44,390 nt of DNA, from the NCBI GenBank assembly GCA_002479805.1, contig DLPB01000011.1:72720-117109 (forward strand). The letters are read 5' to 3'. The notes under the pieces are model-generated. The model did not search any database, was not told the origin of the DNA, and was given only the letters and a program-made list of their open reading frames with translations. Of this stretch, positions 14,791-22,241 are shown one piece after another. How positions within the stretch are numbered: the first letter of the stretch is position 1; every line of letters starts with the position of its first letter. This stretch comes from Micrococcales bacterium UBA7469 (GTDB taxonomy: Bacteria > Actinomycetota > Actinomycetes > Actinomycetales > Microbacteriaceae). Both the position numbers and the translations under genes were made by a program.

Positions 14791-15788
14791 CGGCAACCAC
14801 AATTTGCGATTGGTAGAGGCAGTTCGCGAATTGCTCCGGTGGCAGCTACAAACTCCCACGGGGCCGAAAATTCTGGCTGTGCTCGATCAATCTGCTCCAA
14901 AACGCGCTTCACCGCCACACTTACCGCCGCCAGCATGCTGACTGAATCGGCAAGGTCGCGATCCAGCTGCGAGAGCTGGGTAACGGTGGAAAGCCAATTT
15001 GGATCATCTTGCATTTTCTGAATTTCACAGCAGGCCAGGCAGGGCGTTAGGCCAGGGATAACCAGTTGCGAAATCGTGGCGCCGGACTCGGTAAAGCAGA
15101 TTGCGATGTGCGGGACATCCCTTGTCATCCAAACCTGGTAATCGGCCGGGTCTATCACGTCGCTGGAGATCAATATGGCAGCACTGACCTGATCTAGGCC
15201 GTCGGTCAATCTGGTGTGTAATTGCAACTCATGACGCTGTTTCCCCAGCAATTGCTTTGCTGCCTCGTGTCGGGTGACACCAACTGACATCGGCAGATAA
15301 CCAAGCTCATTGGTGTCCGAGTTTTTTACCCGGGTGCCATCGAAGGTCAGGGCGTAGCCGATCCCAGCTGTGTAGAGCGCTCGAAGGGTCAGCAGGCCGG
15401 GCCTTCCAAGTTTTGAAACAAAAACCTTTGCGAACTGGCGATTTTTCATCACAGCGGCAGGATCGCTGAAGTCCGACAGAAACACCCGCATGATTTCAGC
15501 AAATCTAATTTCGACATCGCGCTGATCTAGCTCAGGCAGGAAACTGCTGGTTTGACGAAGCAGCGGCGAAAGCCGACTCAGCATCCCGGTGAGTTCTGCG
15601 ACCGGGATCTTGGCAAGGTTTGACAGATTTTCAAACTGAGAGTTAGTAACGCCCTGTTCCAAAATGTCCACCAGGCGATGTTGGGCCTCGGACTCAATTT
15701 TGACCAGTGACGGGTTTGAGTAACCGTATTGCCGGATGTTTTCCGAGCGCCAAATGCGAGCCAGGCTTGGATTGATTTGTTTCACCAT
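14787..15788 (-). CDS. E1-like (ThiF/cyclodehydratase-like) protein
   Basis: A 333-residue protein resembling the E1/ThiF superfamily and the TOMM leader-binding type E1-like proteins. The central part has an E1-like glycine and Asp pattern (ALYTAGIGYALTFDGTRV, then ELGYLP and VTRHEAAKQLL). A cysteine-rich pair follows: PCLACCEIQ at about 248, and CGC at the very C-terminus, which together could bind a structural zinc. In M. tuberculosis the equivalent position holds Rv3196, of unknown function. No substrate peptide is seen nearby, so peptide modification is not supported. The ATG at 15788 is preferred (GATTCT six bases upstream); an in-frame GTG at 15806 is possible. It lies downstream of the DUF2342 gene on the same strand, 49 bases away. 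Confidence 0.65.
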   Translation of the reverse strand: MVKQINPSLARIWRSENIRQYGYSNPSLVKIESEAQHRLVDILEQGVTNSQFENLSNLAKIPVAELTGMLSRLSPLLRQTSSFLPELDQRDVEIRFAEIMRVFLSDFSDPAAVMKNRQFAKVFVSKLGRPGLLTLRALYTAGIGYALTFDGTRVKNSDTNELGYLPMSVGVTRHEAAKQLLGKQRHELQLHTRLTDGLDQVSAAILISSDVIDPADYQVWMTRDVPHIAICFTESGATISQLVIPGLTPCLACCEIQKMQDDPNWLSTVTQLSQLDRDLADSVSMLAAVSVAVKRVLEQIDRAQPEFSAPWEFVAATGAIRELPLPIANCGCR

Positions 15789-15837
15789 GGAACAAGAATC
15801 GCGCACCGGTAATTTTGGCGCAGCGGGTTCTCCACAG

Positions 15838-17112
15838 CTAGTTTCCGAGCAGTTTGTTTAGCTCATTGTCGAAGTCGTCGTCACCAGCAGAAATTCGCTT
15901 GATGAACGAGGCGGGGTCGTTGATATCCGCTGCAGTTGGCAGCAGGTCTGGGTGCCTCCAGATGTCATCTCGGGCGATTGCACCGATTTTCGATCCGAGC
16001 TCTTGCCACATCGCCATTGCCTCGCGCTGCAATCGTGGCCGAAGCTCAAGACCCAATAAAGTTGCGAAGGTTTTTTGGGCGGCACCCACAGCCTGGCGGC
16101 GCCGAACCAGCTCAACCACTTGATTCACCGACGGCAGTCTGCTGGCGGCAGCCAAGGTAACTGCATCGGCCCAGCCCTCGATCAGGGCAAGCATGGTCTC
16201 GATGCGAACCAGCACCTCTTGCTGCTGCTCGGTCCTTGGAGTAATCAGTCCGTCGGCCTCAATCACGATGTTGAAAGTGCTTGGATCGCTTGGGTCGATT
16301 TGCTGGGCTAGGTTTTGAATTGACTCTGGATCAATCTTTAGTCCGGCGGCAAAGCTTGAAACCTGAGTGGCGATTTGATCTCGAAGCCAGCGGTTTGATG
16401 CGTAGAGCGACGAGACTGCCAACTCGCGAATCGCGAGGTAGATCAAGACTTCGCTTTTTGGGGTTTCCAAATCCTTCAGGAAGAGCTCAATGTTTTGGCT
16501 CACTAGTCCCGGACGCGCACTCAGCGGAATGCCGATTTCAGTCGAGCTGAGAACATTCTCGGAAAGCTTTCCAACTGACTGACCAAGTTGAGCTGCAAAC
16601 ATTGCAGCACCGGCATTCTCTAAAAATTTCTGTGCCGGTCCAACCATGCCCACCAACTCTTGAGGCATCACCTGATTCAGGTTTTCGCTCAACGCCTTAG
16701 ACATGCTGGCGGCAACTGGTTCTGCAAGATCCTTGAAAAGCGGGATAGCGTCTTGCACCCAAAGGGTTCTGGAGAGCTGCTTGACCGGTTGGGAGTTGGT
16801 GAATTCGGTCTGTTCGGCAAGCCACAGCTGCGCTATGTCGAAGGCATTTTGAATCTCGGCAATCAACGCTTCGGAAGGTTGTGACTGGGTTTGCTTGGCA
16901 AGATCAATTGCGGTTTTGGAGGCTAGCTCCCAGTTCACCGGGCCATCGGAATCGGTCATCATCGCCTGCACCTGACCGAAAAGCTGACTCAGCACCTTCG
17001 GGTCAAAACCAGCCCCGGCAACCTTAGAGAGCTCTTCGGGGTTCAACGAGCCGGATTCAAACATGCGTCGAAGCAGCTTTTCCAGCTCCTCTTTGTCGCG
17101 GTTGTCTTCCAA
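15838..17112 (-). CDS. DUF2342-family zincin-like protein (possibly inactive)
   Basis: A 424-residue protein of the actinobacterial family annotated as zinc-dependent metalloprotease (DUF2342, Rv3195-like). Signature segments are present: SARPGLVSQNIELF, YLAIRELAVSSLY (about 225-237), ALIEGWADAV, RRRQAVGAAQKTFATLLGLELRPR and WRHPDLLPTAADI. As I recall the family, the motif at 229-233 is usually R-E-x-A-H; here His is replaced by Val, and no HExxH occurs anywhere, so peptidase activity is doubtful. The start is TTG at 17112 with AGGAA upstream. It is divergent from the PDZ-Lon gene and matches the order Rv3195-Rv3194c of mycobacteria. Confidence 0.8.
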   Translation of the reverse strand: MEDNRDKEELEKLLRRMFESGSLNPEELSKVAGAGFDPKVLSQLFGQVQAMMTDSDGPVNWELASKTAIDLAKQTQSQPSEALIAEIQNAFDIAQLWLAEQTEFTNSQPVKQLSRTLWVQDAIPLFKDLAEPVAASMSKALSENLNQVMPQELVGMVGPAQKFLENAGAAMFAAQLGQSVGKLSENVLSSTEIGIPLSARPGLVSQNIELFLKDLETPKSEVLIYLAIRELAVSSLYASNRWLRDQIATQVSSFAAGLKIDPESIQNLAQQIDPSDPSTFNIVIEADGLITPRTEQQQEVLVRIETMLALIEGWADAVTLAAASRLPSVNQVVELVRRRQAVGAAQKTFATLLGLELRPRLQREAMAMWQELGSKIGAIARDDIWRHPDLLPTAADINDPASFIKRISAGDDDFDNELNKLLGN

Positions 17113-17250
17113 ATCTGTTCCTAACCTCTAAAGAGACGCTACCGCCAAAACCCAACAGAGTCTGGGAAATCCCTGATGATTGCTGGGCTGTTCGCCCACG
17201 GCGTGAGGGCGGTGACGTTTGATTCAGTATTCCTTCGTAGCATTGTTGCA

Positions 17251-18321
17251 ATGACTTTCTTTAGAAATTCCAACCCGCGTCCAAGGCGCGGCAGTTGGGC
17301 GATCACAGCACTCTTAGTGCTCAGCCTGGCAGGTTTGATGACGCTGCCAAGTGGCTACGTAATTGAAAGGCCCGGGCAGGTCTTCAACGTGATGGGCAAG
17401 ATCGATGAGAAGCCGGTGATTTCTGCCACGGATGTAAAGACCTACGAGAGCGAAACTCGGTTGGATATCACAACGGTTTCACTGCTGGGAAACCGAGATT
17501 CCACTCCCGGTTGGTTGCAGGTCTTGGTCGCCTGGCTAGATCCAGATCAGGTGGTGCTGCCACTCGATGAGGTGTACCCGCCGCAGCTCTCCACCGAGCA
17601 GGTCAGAGCTGAGTCCACCGCTCAAATGGAGGTCTCCCAGCAGGACGCCATTGCTGCGGCGCTGCAGGAGCTTGGCTATCAACTTGATCGGCAGCTCTAT
17701 GTCGCATCGGTAATCGCAGACACCCCAGCTTCAAAAAAGCTGGTCGCTGGCGATTACCTGTTGGCCGTCGGAGCGGTTGAAGTAGCTACTTATGAGGAGC
17801 TTCGCGAGCAAATACAGCTCAACGGTGGAGAACCGGTCGAAATCAAAGTTTTGCGAGATGGAAAGCCGATGTCTTTCGAGCTGACCCCAGAGCAAAAAGA
17901 TGACTCATGGGTGATCGGTGCGATGGTTGGGTATGTCTACGATTTCCCGGTCGATATTGAGTTGCAGCTCGGTGATGTTGGTGGTCCATCCGGCGGCCTG
18001 ATTTTTGCGCTGGGAATTTACGATGTGTTGACCGAAGGGTCCTTGGCATCAAACACTCACATTGCGGGCACCGGCACAATTTCGTCGGATGGCAAAGTTG
18101 GCCCTATCGGCGGAATCGAGCTCAAGCTGATCGCGGCGAAAAACGCTGGCGCGAAGCTATTTTTAGCCCCCGAGGGAAACTGCTCCGAGGTGATTGGGCA
18201 GATTCCGCAAGGGTTATCGGTTGTAATTGTCAATGACCTAAAGTCCGCTCTGAGTGCAATCCAAGATTTCAACTCAGGTAAACCAGCACCAGCCATAAGT
18301 TGCACCAACCAGGAGAAATAA
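17251..18321 (+). CDS. PDZ-Lon membrane serine protease (YlbL/Rv3194c-like)
   Basis: A 356-residue membrane-anchored protease. One N-terminal transmembrane segment (about 15-35, AITALLVLSLAGLMTLPSG) is followed by a PDZ domain (about 145-215, with SKKLVAGDYLLAVGAV) and a C-terminal Lon-type protease domain. The Ser-Lys dyad is visible as Ser247 in DVGGPSGG and Lys292 in IELKLIAAK, 45 residues apart as in Lon. Catalysis would occur outside the membrane. ATG at 17251 (MTFFRNSN) is chosen over an in-frame ATG at 17176 because it places the membrane helix normally and because TAGCAT lies seven bases upstream. The stop codon abuts the next gene's GTG, so the two are an operon. Confidence 0.88.
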   Translation: MTFFRNSNPRPRRGSWAITALLVLSLAGLMTLPSGYVIERPGQVFNVMGKIDEKPVISATDVKTYESETRLDITTVSLLGNRDSTPGWLQVLVAWLDPDQVVLPLDEVYPPQLSTEQVRAESTAQMEVSQQDAIAAALQELGYQLDRQLYVASVIADTPASKKLVAGDYLLAVGAVEVATYEELREQIQLNGGEPVEIKVLRDGKPMSFELTPEQKDDSWVIGAMVGYVYDFPVDIELQLGDVGGPSGGLIFALGIYDVLTEGSLASNTHIAGTGTISSDGKVGPIGGIELKLIAAKNAGAKLFLAPEGNCSEVIGQIPQGLSVVIVNDLKSALSAIQDFNSGKPAPAISCTNQEK

Positions 18322-21207
18322 GTGACCCAGTCCAATCTCAGACCCGAGCGCAAAGTTTCACCGTTTTCGATTGCCATCGGAATCATCTCTGTCATCGCAG
18401 TTGCACTGCTTTCTGCTGCAGGGGTGTTCACCGATCTGCTGTGGTTTAGGCAACTCGGTTTTGAGACCGTCTTCGTGACGGAGATTCTGGCTCAGGTAGT
18501 TACGTTCCTAATTGGATGGCTGGTTATGACCGTGCTGGTTGGCCTCGGTTTGGGTCTGGCTTGGCGCAATCGTCCGGTTTACCTCAAGCTCCCAGAGGCT
18601 TCGCCGTTCCAGGCTTATCAGCAAATGCTTGAGGGCGTTGGGAAGCTGGTTCGTTGGGGACTGCCGGTTGGCCTTGGAGTTTTCGGTGGTCTGATTGTGG
18701 CCAGACAGTGGCAGGTAATCGCGCTATGGCTAAACGGTTCCGGCTTTGGGCAAACCGATGCTCACTTTGGCCTGGACGTCGGCTTCTTCATCTTCCAGTT
18801 GCCGTTTCTAACCTTTGCGGTTGGCTATCTATCAGGTGCAGTATTGCTGGCCGGTTTGGTCAACGGTGCCGTTCACCTTATCTACGGCGGTATTCGCATC
18901 ACCGGTCGTGATGTTCGGGTGTCAAAGCCAGCGAGAATCCAGCTGACCTCATTGGTTGCGCTCTATCTGGTAATTCAGGGCGTGAGCCTATGGCTAGACC
19001 AGTATGCGACCGCAACCACCAACGGTGCCTTGTTTACCGGTGTGAACTACACCGCAGCCAACGCAATCATTCCAGGGTTGCAAATTCTTGCCATGATCTC
19101 GGTGGCGGTGGCGGTGCTGTTCCTGGTAACAGCAATCATTGGCAAGTGGCGGGTTTCCATCATTGGAACCGCGATGATGGTGCTTTCCAGCATCGTGCTC
19201 GGTGGTCTTTACCCATGGGTGGTGCAAACCTTCCAGGTGGTTCCGAATGAGCGCACCCTGGAGAGCCCGTATCTTCAGCACAATATTGACGCAACTCGAA
19301 TTGCTTACGGTCTTGATGAGGTCGAGGTTGTGGACTACGACGCCAAGGTGGTTGCGGAACCCGGAGCGCTTCGCAATGACGCTAAGACCACCGCATCCAT
19401 TCGAATTTTGGACCCTGCACTGGTGTCAGATGCTTTTAGGCAATTGGAGCAGTATCGCCAGTACTACAGCTTCCCAAACCGGCTACACGTTGACCGCTAC
19501 GAAATTGATGGTCAGGTTCAGGACACCGTTGTTGCGGTCCGCGAGCTAAACCAATCGGGCTTGGGAGATTCTCAGTCTTGGTACAACTCCACGATTGTTT
19601 ATACCCACGGTTTCGGCCTGGTTGCCGCATACGGCAACAAGCGCGACACCGACGGCAAGCCACTGTTCTTGCAGTCCGGAATTCCACCAGTTGGAGCGTT
19701 GGGTGAGTTTGAGCCAAGAGTTTACTTCGGTGCCAACTCGCCGCTTTACTCCATCGTTGGAGCTCCTGAGGGCGCTCAGCCACTGGAGTTTGACTACCCG
19801 GCCGGCGAGGATGGCGAGAATGAGACCTACACGACCTTCCAAGGCGATGGCGGTCCGAAGATCGGCGACTTCGTTACTCGCTTGGCTTATGCGCTGAAGT
19901 TCCAGAGTGAGCAGATCCTGCTATCCGATGCCATCAATGAGAATTCTCAAATTCTCTACAACCGCGACCCAGCAACTCGTGTGGCGCAGGTGGCTCCGTA
20001 TTTGACTTTGGATTCAGAGGTTTACCCTGCGGTAGTTGACGGTCGAATCAAGTGGATTATCGACGGCTACACAACCAGCTCAAATTACCCGTTCGCAAAT
20101 GCTGAAAACTTCAACATTGCCAAGTTGGACTCGGCTTCGGACGCCTTCGGCACTGGTCCGTCAACCATTAACTACATCCGAAACTCGGTCAAGGCGACGG
20201 TGGATGCTTACGACGGTTCGGTTGACCTCTATGCCTGGGATGAGCAAGACCCAATCTTGAAGGCCTGGATGGCGATCTATCCAGACACCGTGCAGGCTCG
20301 TTCCGAAATGAGCTCTGAGCTTATGGCGCACGTGCGTTATCCAGCTGACCTATTCAAGGCCCAGCGATCAATTCTTGGTCGCTATCACGTCACCGAAGCG
20401 GGCGCGTTCTACTCGCAGCAGGATGCTTGGATGACTCCGAATGACCCAGTGGAGGGCACCGGCATCGGTGAGTTGCAGCCTCCTTACTACCTGACCCTGC
20501 AGGCCCCTGGTGAGACTCAGAGCAAGTTCTCGCTCTACTCAACCTTTATCCCGCAGTCCACCGGTGAAACCGCACGAAACGTCCTCACCGGTTACTTGAT
20601 TGCCAATGCCGATGCAGGCGATCAGGCCGGCAAGGTAAACGGTGATTACGGCAAGCTAACGCTGCTAAACCTGCCTCGCGAAACCATCGTTCCAGGCCCA
20701 GGTCAGGTGCAGAACAACTTCAACGCTGACAGCAATGTCTCGTCACTTTTGAACCTATTGCGCCAGGGATCGACTCGCGTACTGAATGGAAACTTGCTCA
20801 CCCTGCCGGTTGGAGGCGGTTTGCTCTACGTTCAGCCGGTTTATATCGAATCCACCGGCGAGACCAGCTATCCGCTGTTGCAGAAGATTCTGGTGGCCTT
20901 TGGAGATCAGATCGCCTTTGAGGACACCCTGGATGAGGCACTAGATGCGCTGTTCGGTGGCGACTCTGGCGTTAGCGGCGGATCTGAAACTCAAGCGCCA
21001 AGCTCCACCTCGCCAACTACCGGATCTTCTAGCTCTGGCTCTGTCGATGCCGCTAACCCAGCGCTATCGGCAGCCCTGGCTGAAGCCGCAGCTGCAATCA
21101 AGGACAAGCAGGCAGCATTAGCCTCTGGAGACTGGAAGGCATTTGGTGAGGCTGATGAGCGATTGGCCAAAGCTGTAGAGAAAGCCCTTGGGCTGTTGGC
21201 GGACTAG
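18322..21207 (+). CDS. UPF0182 family large membrane protein
   Basis: A 961-residue protein of the UPF0182 family (Rv3193c-like). The first 300 residues hold about seven transmembrane segments; the rest is a large domain predicted outside the membrane, beginning at the junction WVVQTFQVVPNERTLESPY. Near the end is a Ser/Thr/Gly-rich linker (about 895-915) before a short Ala/Lys-rich helix (IKDKQAALASGDWKAFGEAD). The GTG start directly follows the previous stop codon, and AGGAG lies six bases upstream within that gene. The pairing with the PDZ-Lon protease is conserved in actinobacteria, suggesting joint work at the envelope, but the biochemical function is unknown. Confidence 0.93.
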   Translation: MTQSNLRPERKVSPFSIAIGIISVIAVALLSAAGVFTDLLWFRQLGFETVFVTEILAQVVTFLIGWLVMTVLVGLGLGLAWRNRPVYLKLPEASPFQAYQQMLEGVGKLVRWGLPVGLGVFGGLIVARQWQVIALWLNGSGFGQTDAHFGLDVGFFIFQLPFLTFAVGYLSGAVLLAGLVNGAVHLIYGGIRITGRDVRVSKPARIQLTSLVALYLVIQGVSLWLDQYATATTNGALFTGVNYTAANAIIPGLQILAMISVAVAVLFLVTAIIGKWRVSIIGTAMMVLSSIVLGGLYPWVVQTFQVVPNERTLESPYLQHNIDATRIAYGLDEVEVVDYDAKVVAEPGALRNDAKTTASIRILDPALVSDAFRQLEQYRQYYSFPNRLHVDRYEIDGQVQDTVVAVRELNQSGLGDSQSWYNSTIVYTHGFGLVAAYGNKRDTDGKPLFLQSGIPPVGALGEFEPRVYFGANSPLYSIVGAPEGAQPLEFDYPAGEDGENETYTTFQGDGGPKIGDFVTRLAYALKFQSEQILLSDAINENSQILYNRDPATRVAQVAPYLTLDSEVYPAVVDGRIKWIIDGYTTSSNYPFANAENFNIAKLDSASDAFGTGPSTINYIRNSVKATVDAYDGSVDLYAWDEQDPILKAWMAIYPDTVQARSEMSSELMAHVRYPADLFKAQRSILGRYHVTEAGAFYSQQDAWMTPNDPVEGTGIGELQPPYYLTLQAPGETQSKFSLYSTFIPQSTGETARNVLTGYLIANADAGDQAGKVNGDYGKLTLLNLPRETIVPGPGQVQNNFNADSNVSSLLNLLRQGSTRVLNGNLLTLPVGGGLLYVQPVYIESTGETSYPLLQKILVAFGDQIAFEDTLDEALDALFGGDSGVSGGSETQAPSSTSPTTGSSSSGSVDAANPALSAALAEAAAAIKDKQAALASGDWKAFGEADERLAKAVEKALGLLAD

Positions 21208-21225
21208 CAAATTTCCTGCTAATGT
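21196..21225 (+). promoter_or_regulatory. Promoter of initiator tRNA gene
   Basis: TTGGCG (21196-21201), an 18-base spacer and TAATGT (21220-21225) give a sigma-70-type promoter, overlapping the UPF0182 stop codon. The start of transcription would fall a few bases before the tRNA. Confidence 0.5.
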
Positions 21226-21236
21226 TGGAACTTCGC

Positions 21237-21310
21237 CGCGGGGTGGAGCAGTTCGGTAGCTCGCCGGGCTCATAACCCGGAGGTCGTAGGTTCAAATCCT
21301 GCCCCCGCAA
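21237..21310 (+). tRNA. Initiator tRNA-fMet (CAT)
   Basis: A 74-base cloverleaf. Acceptor arms are CGCGGGG and CCCCGCA, leaving a C1:A72 mismatch, the hallmark of bacterial initiator tRNA. The anticodon stem is CCGGG/CCCGG around CTCATAA, giving the three G:C pairs next to the loop that initiators need; anticodon CAT is at 21271-21273. T arm contains GGTTCAAATC. CCA is not encoded. It stands alone with its own promoter and a strong terminator. Confidence 0.95.
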
Positions 21311-21312
21311 CT

Positions 21313-21352
21313 AAAGAAATCCCCCCAATGAAAATTGGGGGGATTTCTTTTT
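21313..21352 (+). terminator. Strong intrinsic terminator after tRNA-fMet
   Basis: A perfect 17-bp stem (21313-21329 with 21334-21350) closes a GAAA loop, includes six consecutive G:C pairs and ends in a run of five T. The flanking A-run makes it able to work in both directions. Confidence 0.93.
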
Positions 21353-21391
21353 GGCTGTGGAAACTCATCTGCCAAGGATTGTTATTCCACC

Positions 21392-21397
21392 TAATCT
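21392..21397 (+). promoter_or_regulatory. -10 hexamer of leaderless orphan gene
   Basis: TAATCT lies six bases before the ATG at 21404, and no Shine-Dalgarno is present. This supports both a leaderless transcript and the chosen start. Confidence 0.45.
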
Positions 21398-21403
21398 GCA
21401 GCC

Positions 21404-22150
21404 ATGCACCTACTCATATCTGTGTTTCTAGCCCTTGGAGTCACAACCGCTTCCGTGCTATTTACTCCGCAGTTAGCGAATTGCACCGCAGTTGCCGGCT
21501 GTGATTGCTCGGCGACTAGCGCGGGGGAGTTCAGCCTTTGCGCCGAGGACTCCAGCTCAACGACCGATGGTGGTTCAACTGGCCCAAGCCAACCGGCGAT
21601 GAGAGAGTGTCGGTATTTTGCAAATGGCACCATCGACTCTCCGACCATGACGGTGATCACGGCCTGGGTGCCGGTTGGTTCGCGCCTGTGCATCGGGGAT
21701 GTGATCACGCAACCAAGCGATTCATCTAGCTCCTGGCAGAAGCGGCAAGAGACCGAACTGCGGGAAAAGCTCACGGCTTTCGCATCAAGGCCTTTTGCCT
21801 GGTGGTCACCCGGGGGAGAGCTGGAGTATCTAGACCCACTGCAACTTCAGGTGCAGGCGAATAACGAGCTGGTAGAGGGCCTGCTGCTTGGGAAAGCGGC
21901 CCAGATACGATTCCGACCCGTCTCTGCACGATGGGAGCTGTCCGATGGGCAAGCGCTCTATGGTTTTTCTAAGACTCACAGTTTTGCAAGCATTGGGACC
22001 TTTTCGGCTGTAGCGCACGTGCGATACGAGGTCGACTACAAATACCAATCGGCCAACTGGGTCTTTGCGGCGGCCAGCTGGGAGTTGCCCTCAAACAAAT
22101 TGCTGATCTCGGTGATTGAGAAGCCACGGCGCACCCTCTTGGTGGGATGA
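21404..22150 (+). CDS. Unrecognised probable secreted protein
   Basis: A 248-residue protein I do not recognise. It begins with a hydrophobic segment (about 2-20, LLISVFLALGVTTASVLF) that could be a signal peptide or membrane anchor. A cysteine-rich stretch follows (six Cys between 27 and 69, including NCTAVAGCDC), then a Ser/Thr-rich linker. The C-terminal half (about 110-248) has alternating beta-like segments with many Trp/Phe/Tyr residues (FAWWSPGGELEYLDP, VRYEVDYKYQSANWVFAAASWEL). TAATCT six bases upstream fits a leaderless message. It stands alone between the tRNA terminator and htrA, and looks like a lineage-specific envelope protein. There is no sign of a frameshift. Confidence 0.6.
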   Translation: MHLLISVFLALGVTTASVLFTPQLANCTAVAGCDCSATSAGEFSLCAEDSSSTTDGGSTGPSQPAMRECRYFANGTIDSPTMTVITAWVPVGSRLCIGDVITQPSDSSSSWQKRQETELREKLTAFASRPFAWWSPGGELEYLDPLQLQVQANNELVEGLLLGKAAQIRFRPVSARWELSDGQALYGFSKTHSFASIGTFSAVAHVRYEVDYKYQSANWVFAAASWELPSNKLLISVIEKPRRTLLVG

Positions 22151-22190
22151 TGGTGGCCGGGGAATTCAGAATTTACTCAGGTTGAGTTCA

Positions 22191-22226
22191 TAGAATCCTC
22201 AGTCTTGCCCAAGAGAATTTGGGCAA
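22191..22226 (+). promoter_or_regulatory. htrA promoter and 5' leader hairpin
   Basis: TAGAAT (22191-22196) is a near-consensus -10; no good -35 is seen. Transcription would start near 22203, placing a perfect 8-bp hairpin (TTGCCCAA 22205-22212, loop GAGAAT, TTGGGCAA 22219-22226) at the very 5' end of the message. AAAGGA, the Shine-Dalgarno, follows at 22231-22236. Confidence 0.5.
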
Positions 22227-22241
22227 CTCGAAAGGATTCAA

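Noticed and set aside
14787..15788. Azoline-forming (TOMM) biosynthetic cluster around the E1-like protein
   Set aside because: No YcaO gene, dehydrogenase or precursor peptide is nearby, and the gene order matches a conserved housekeeping neighbourhood.
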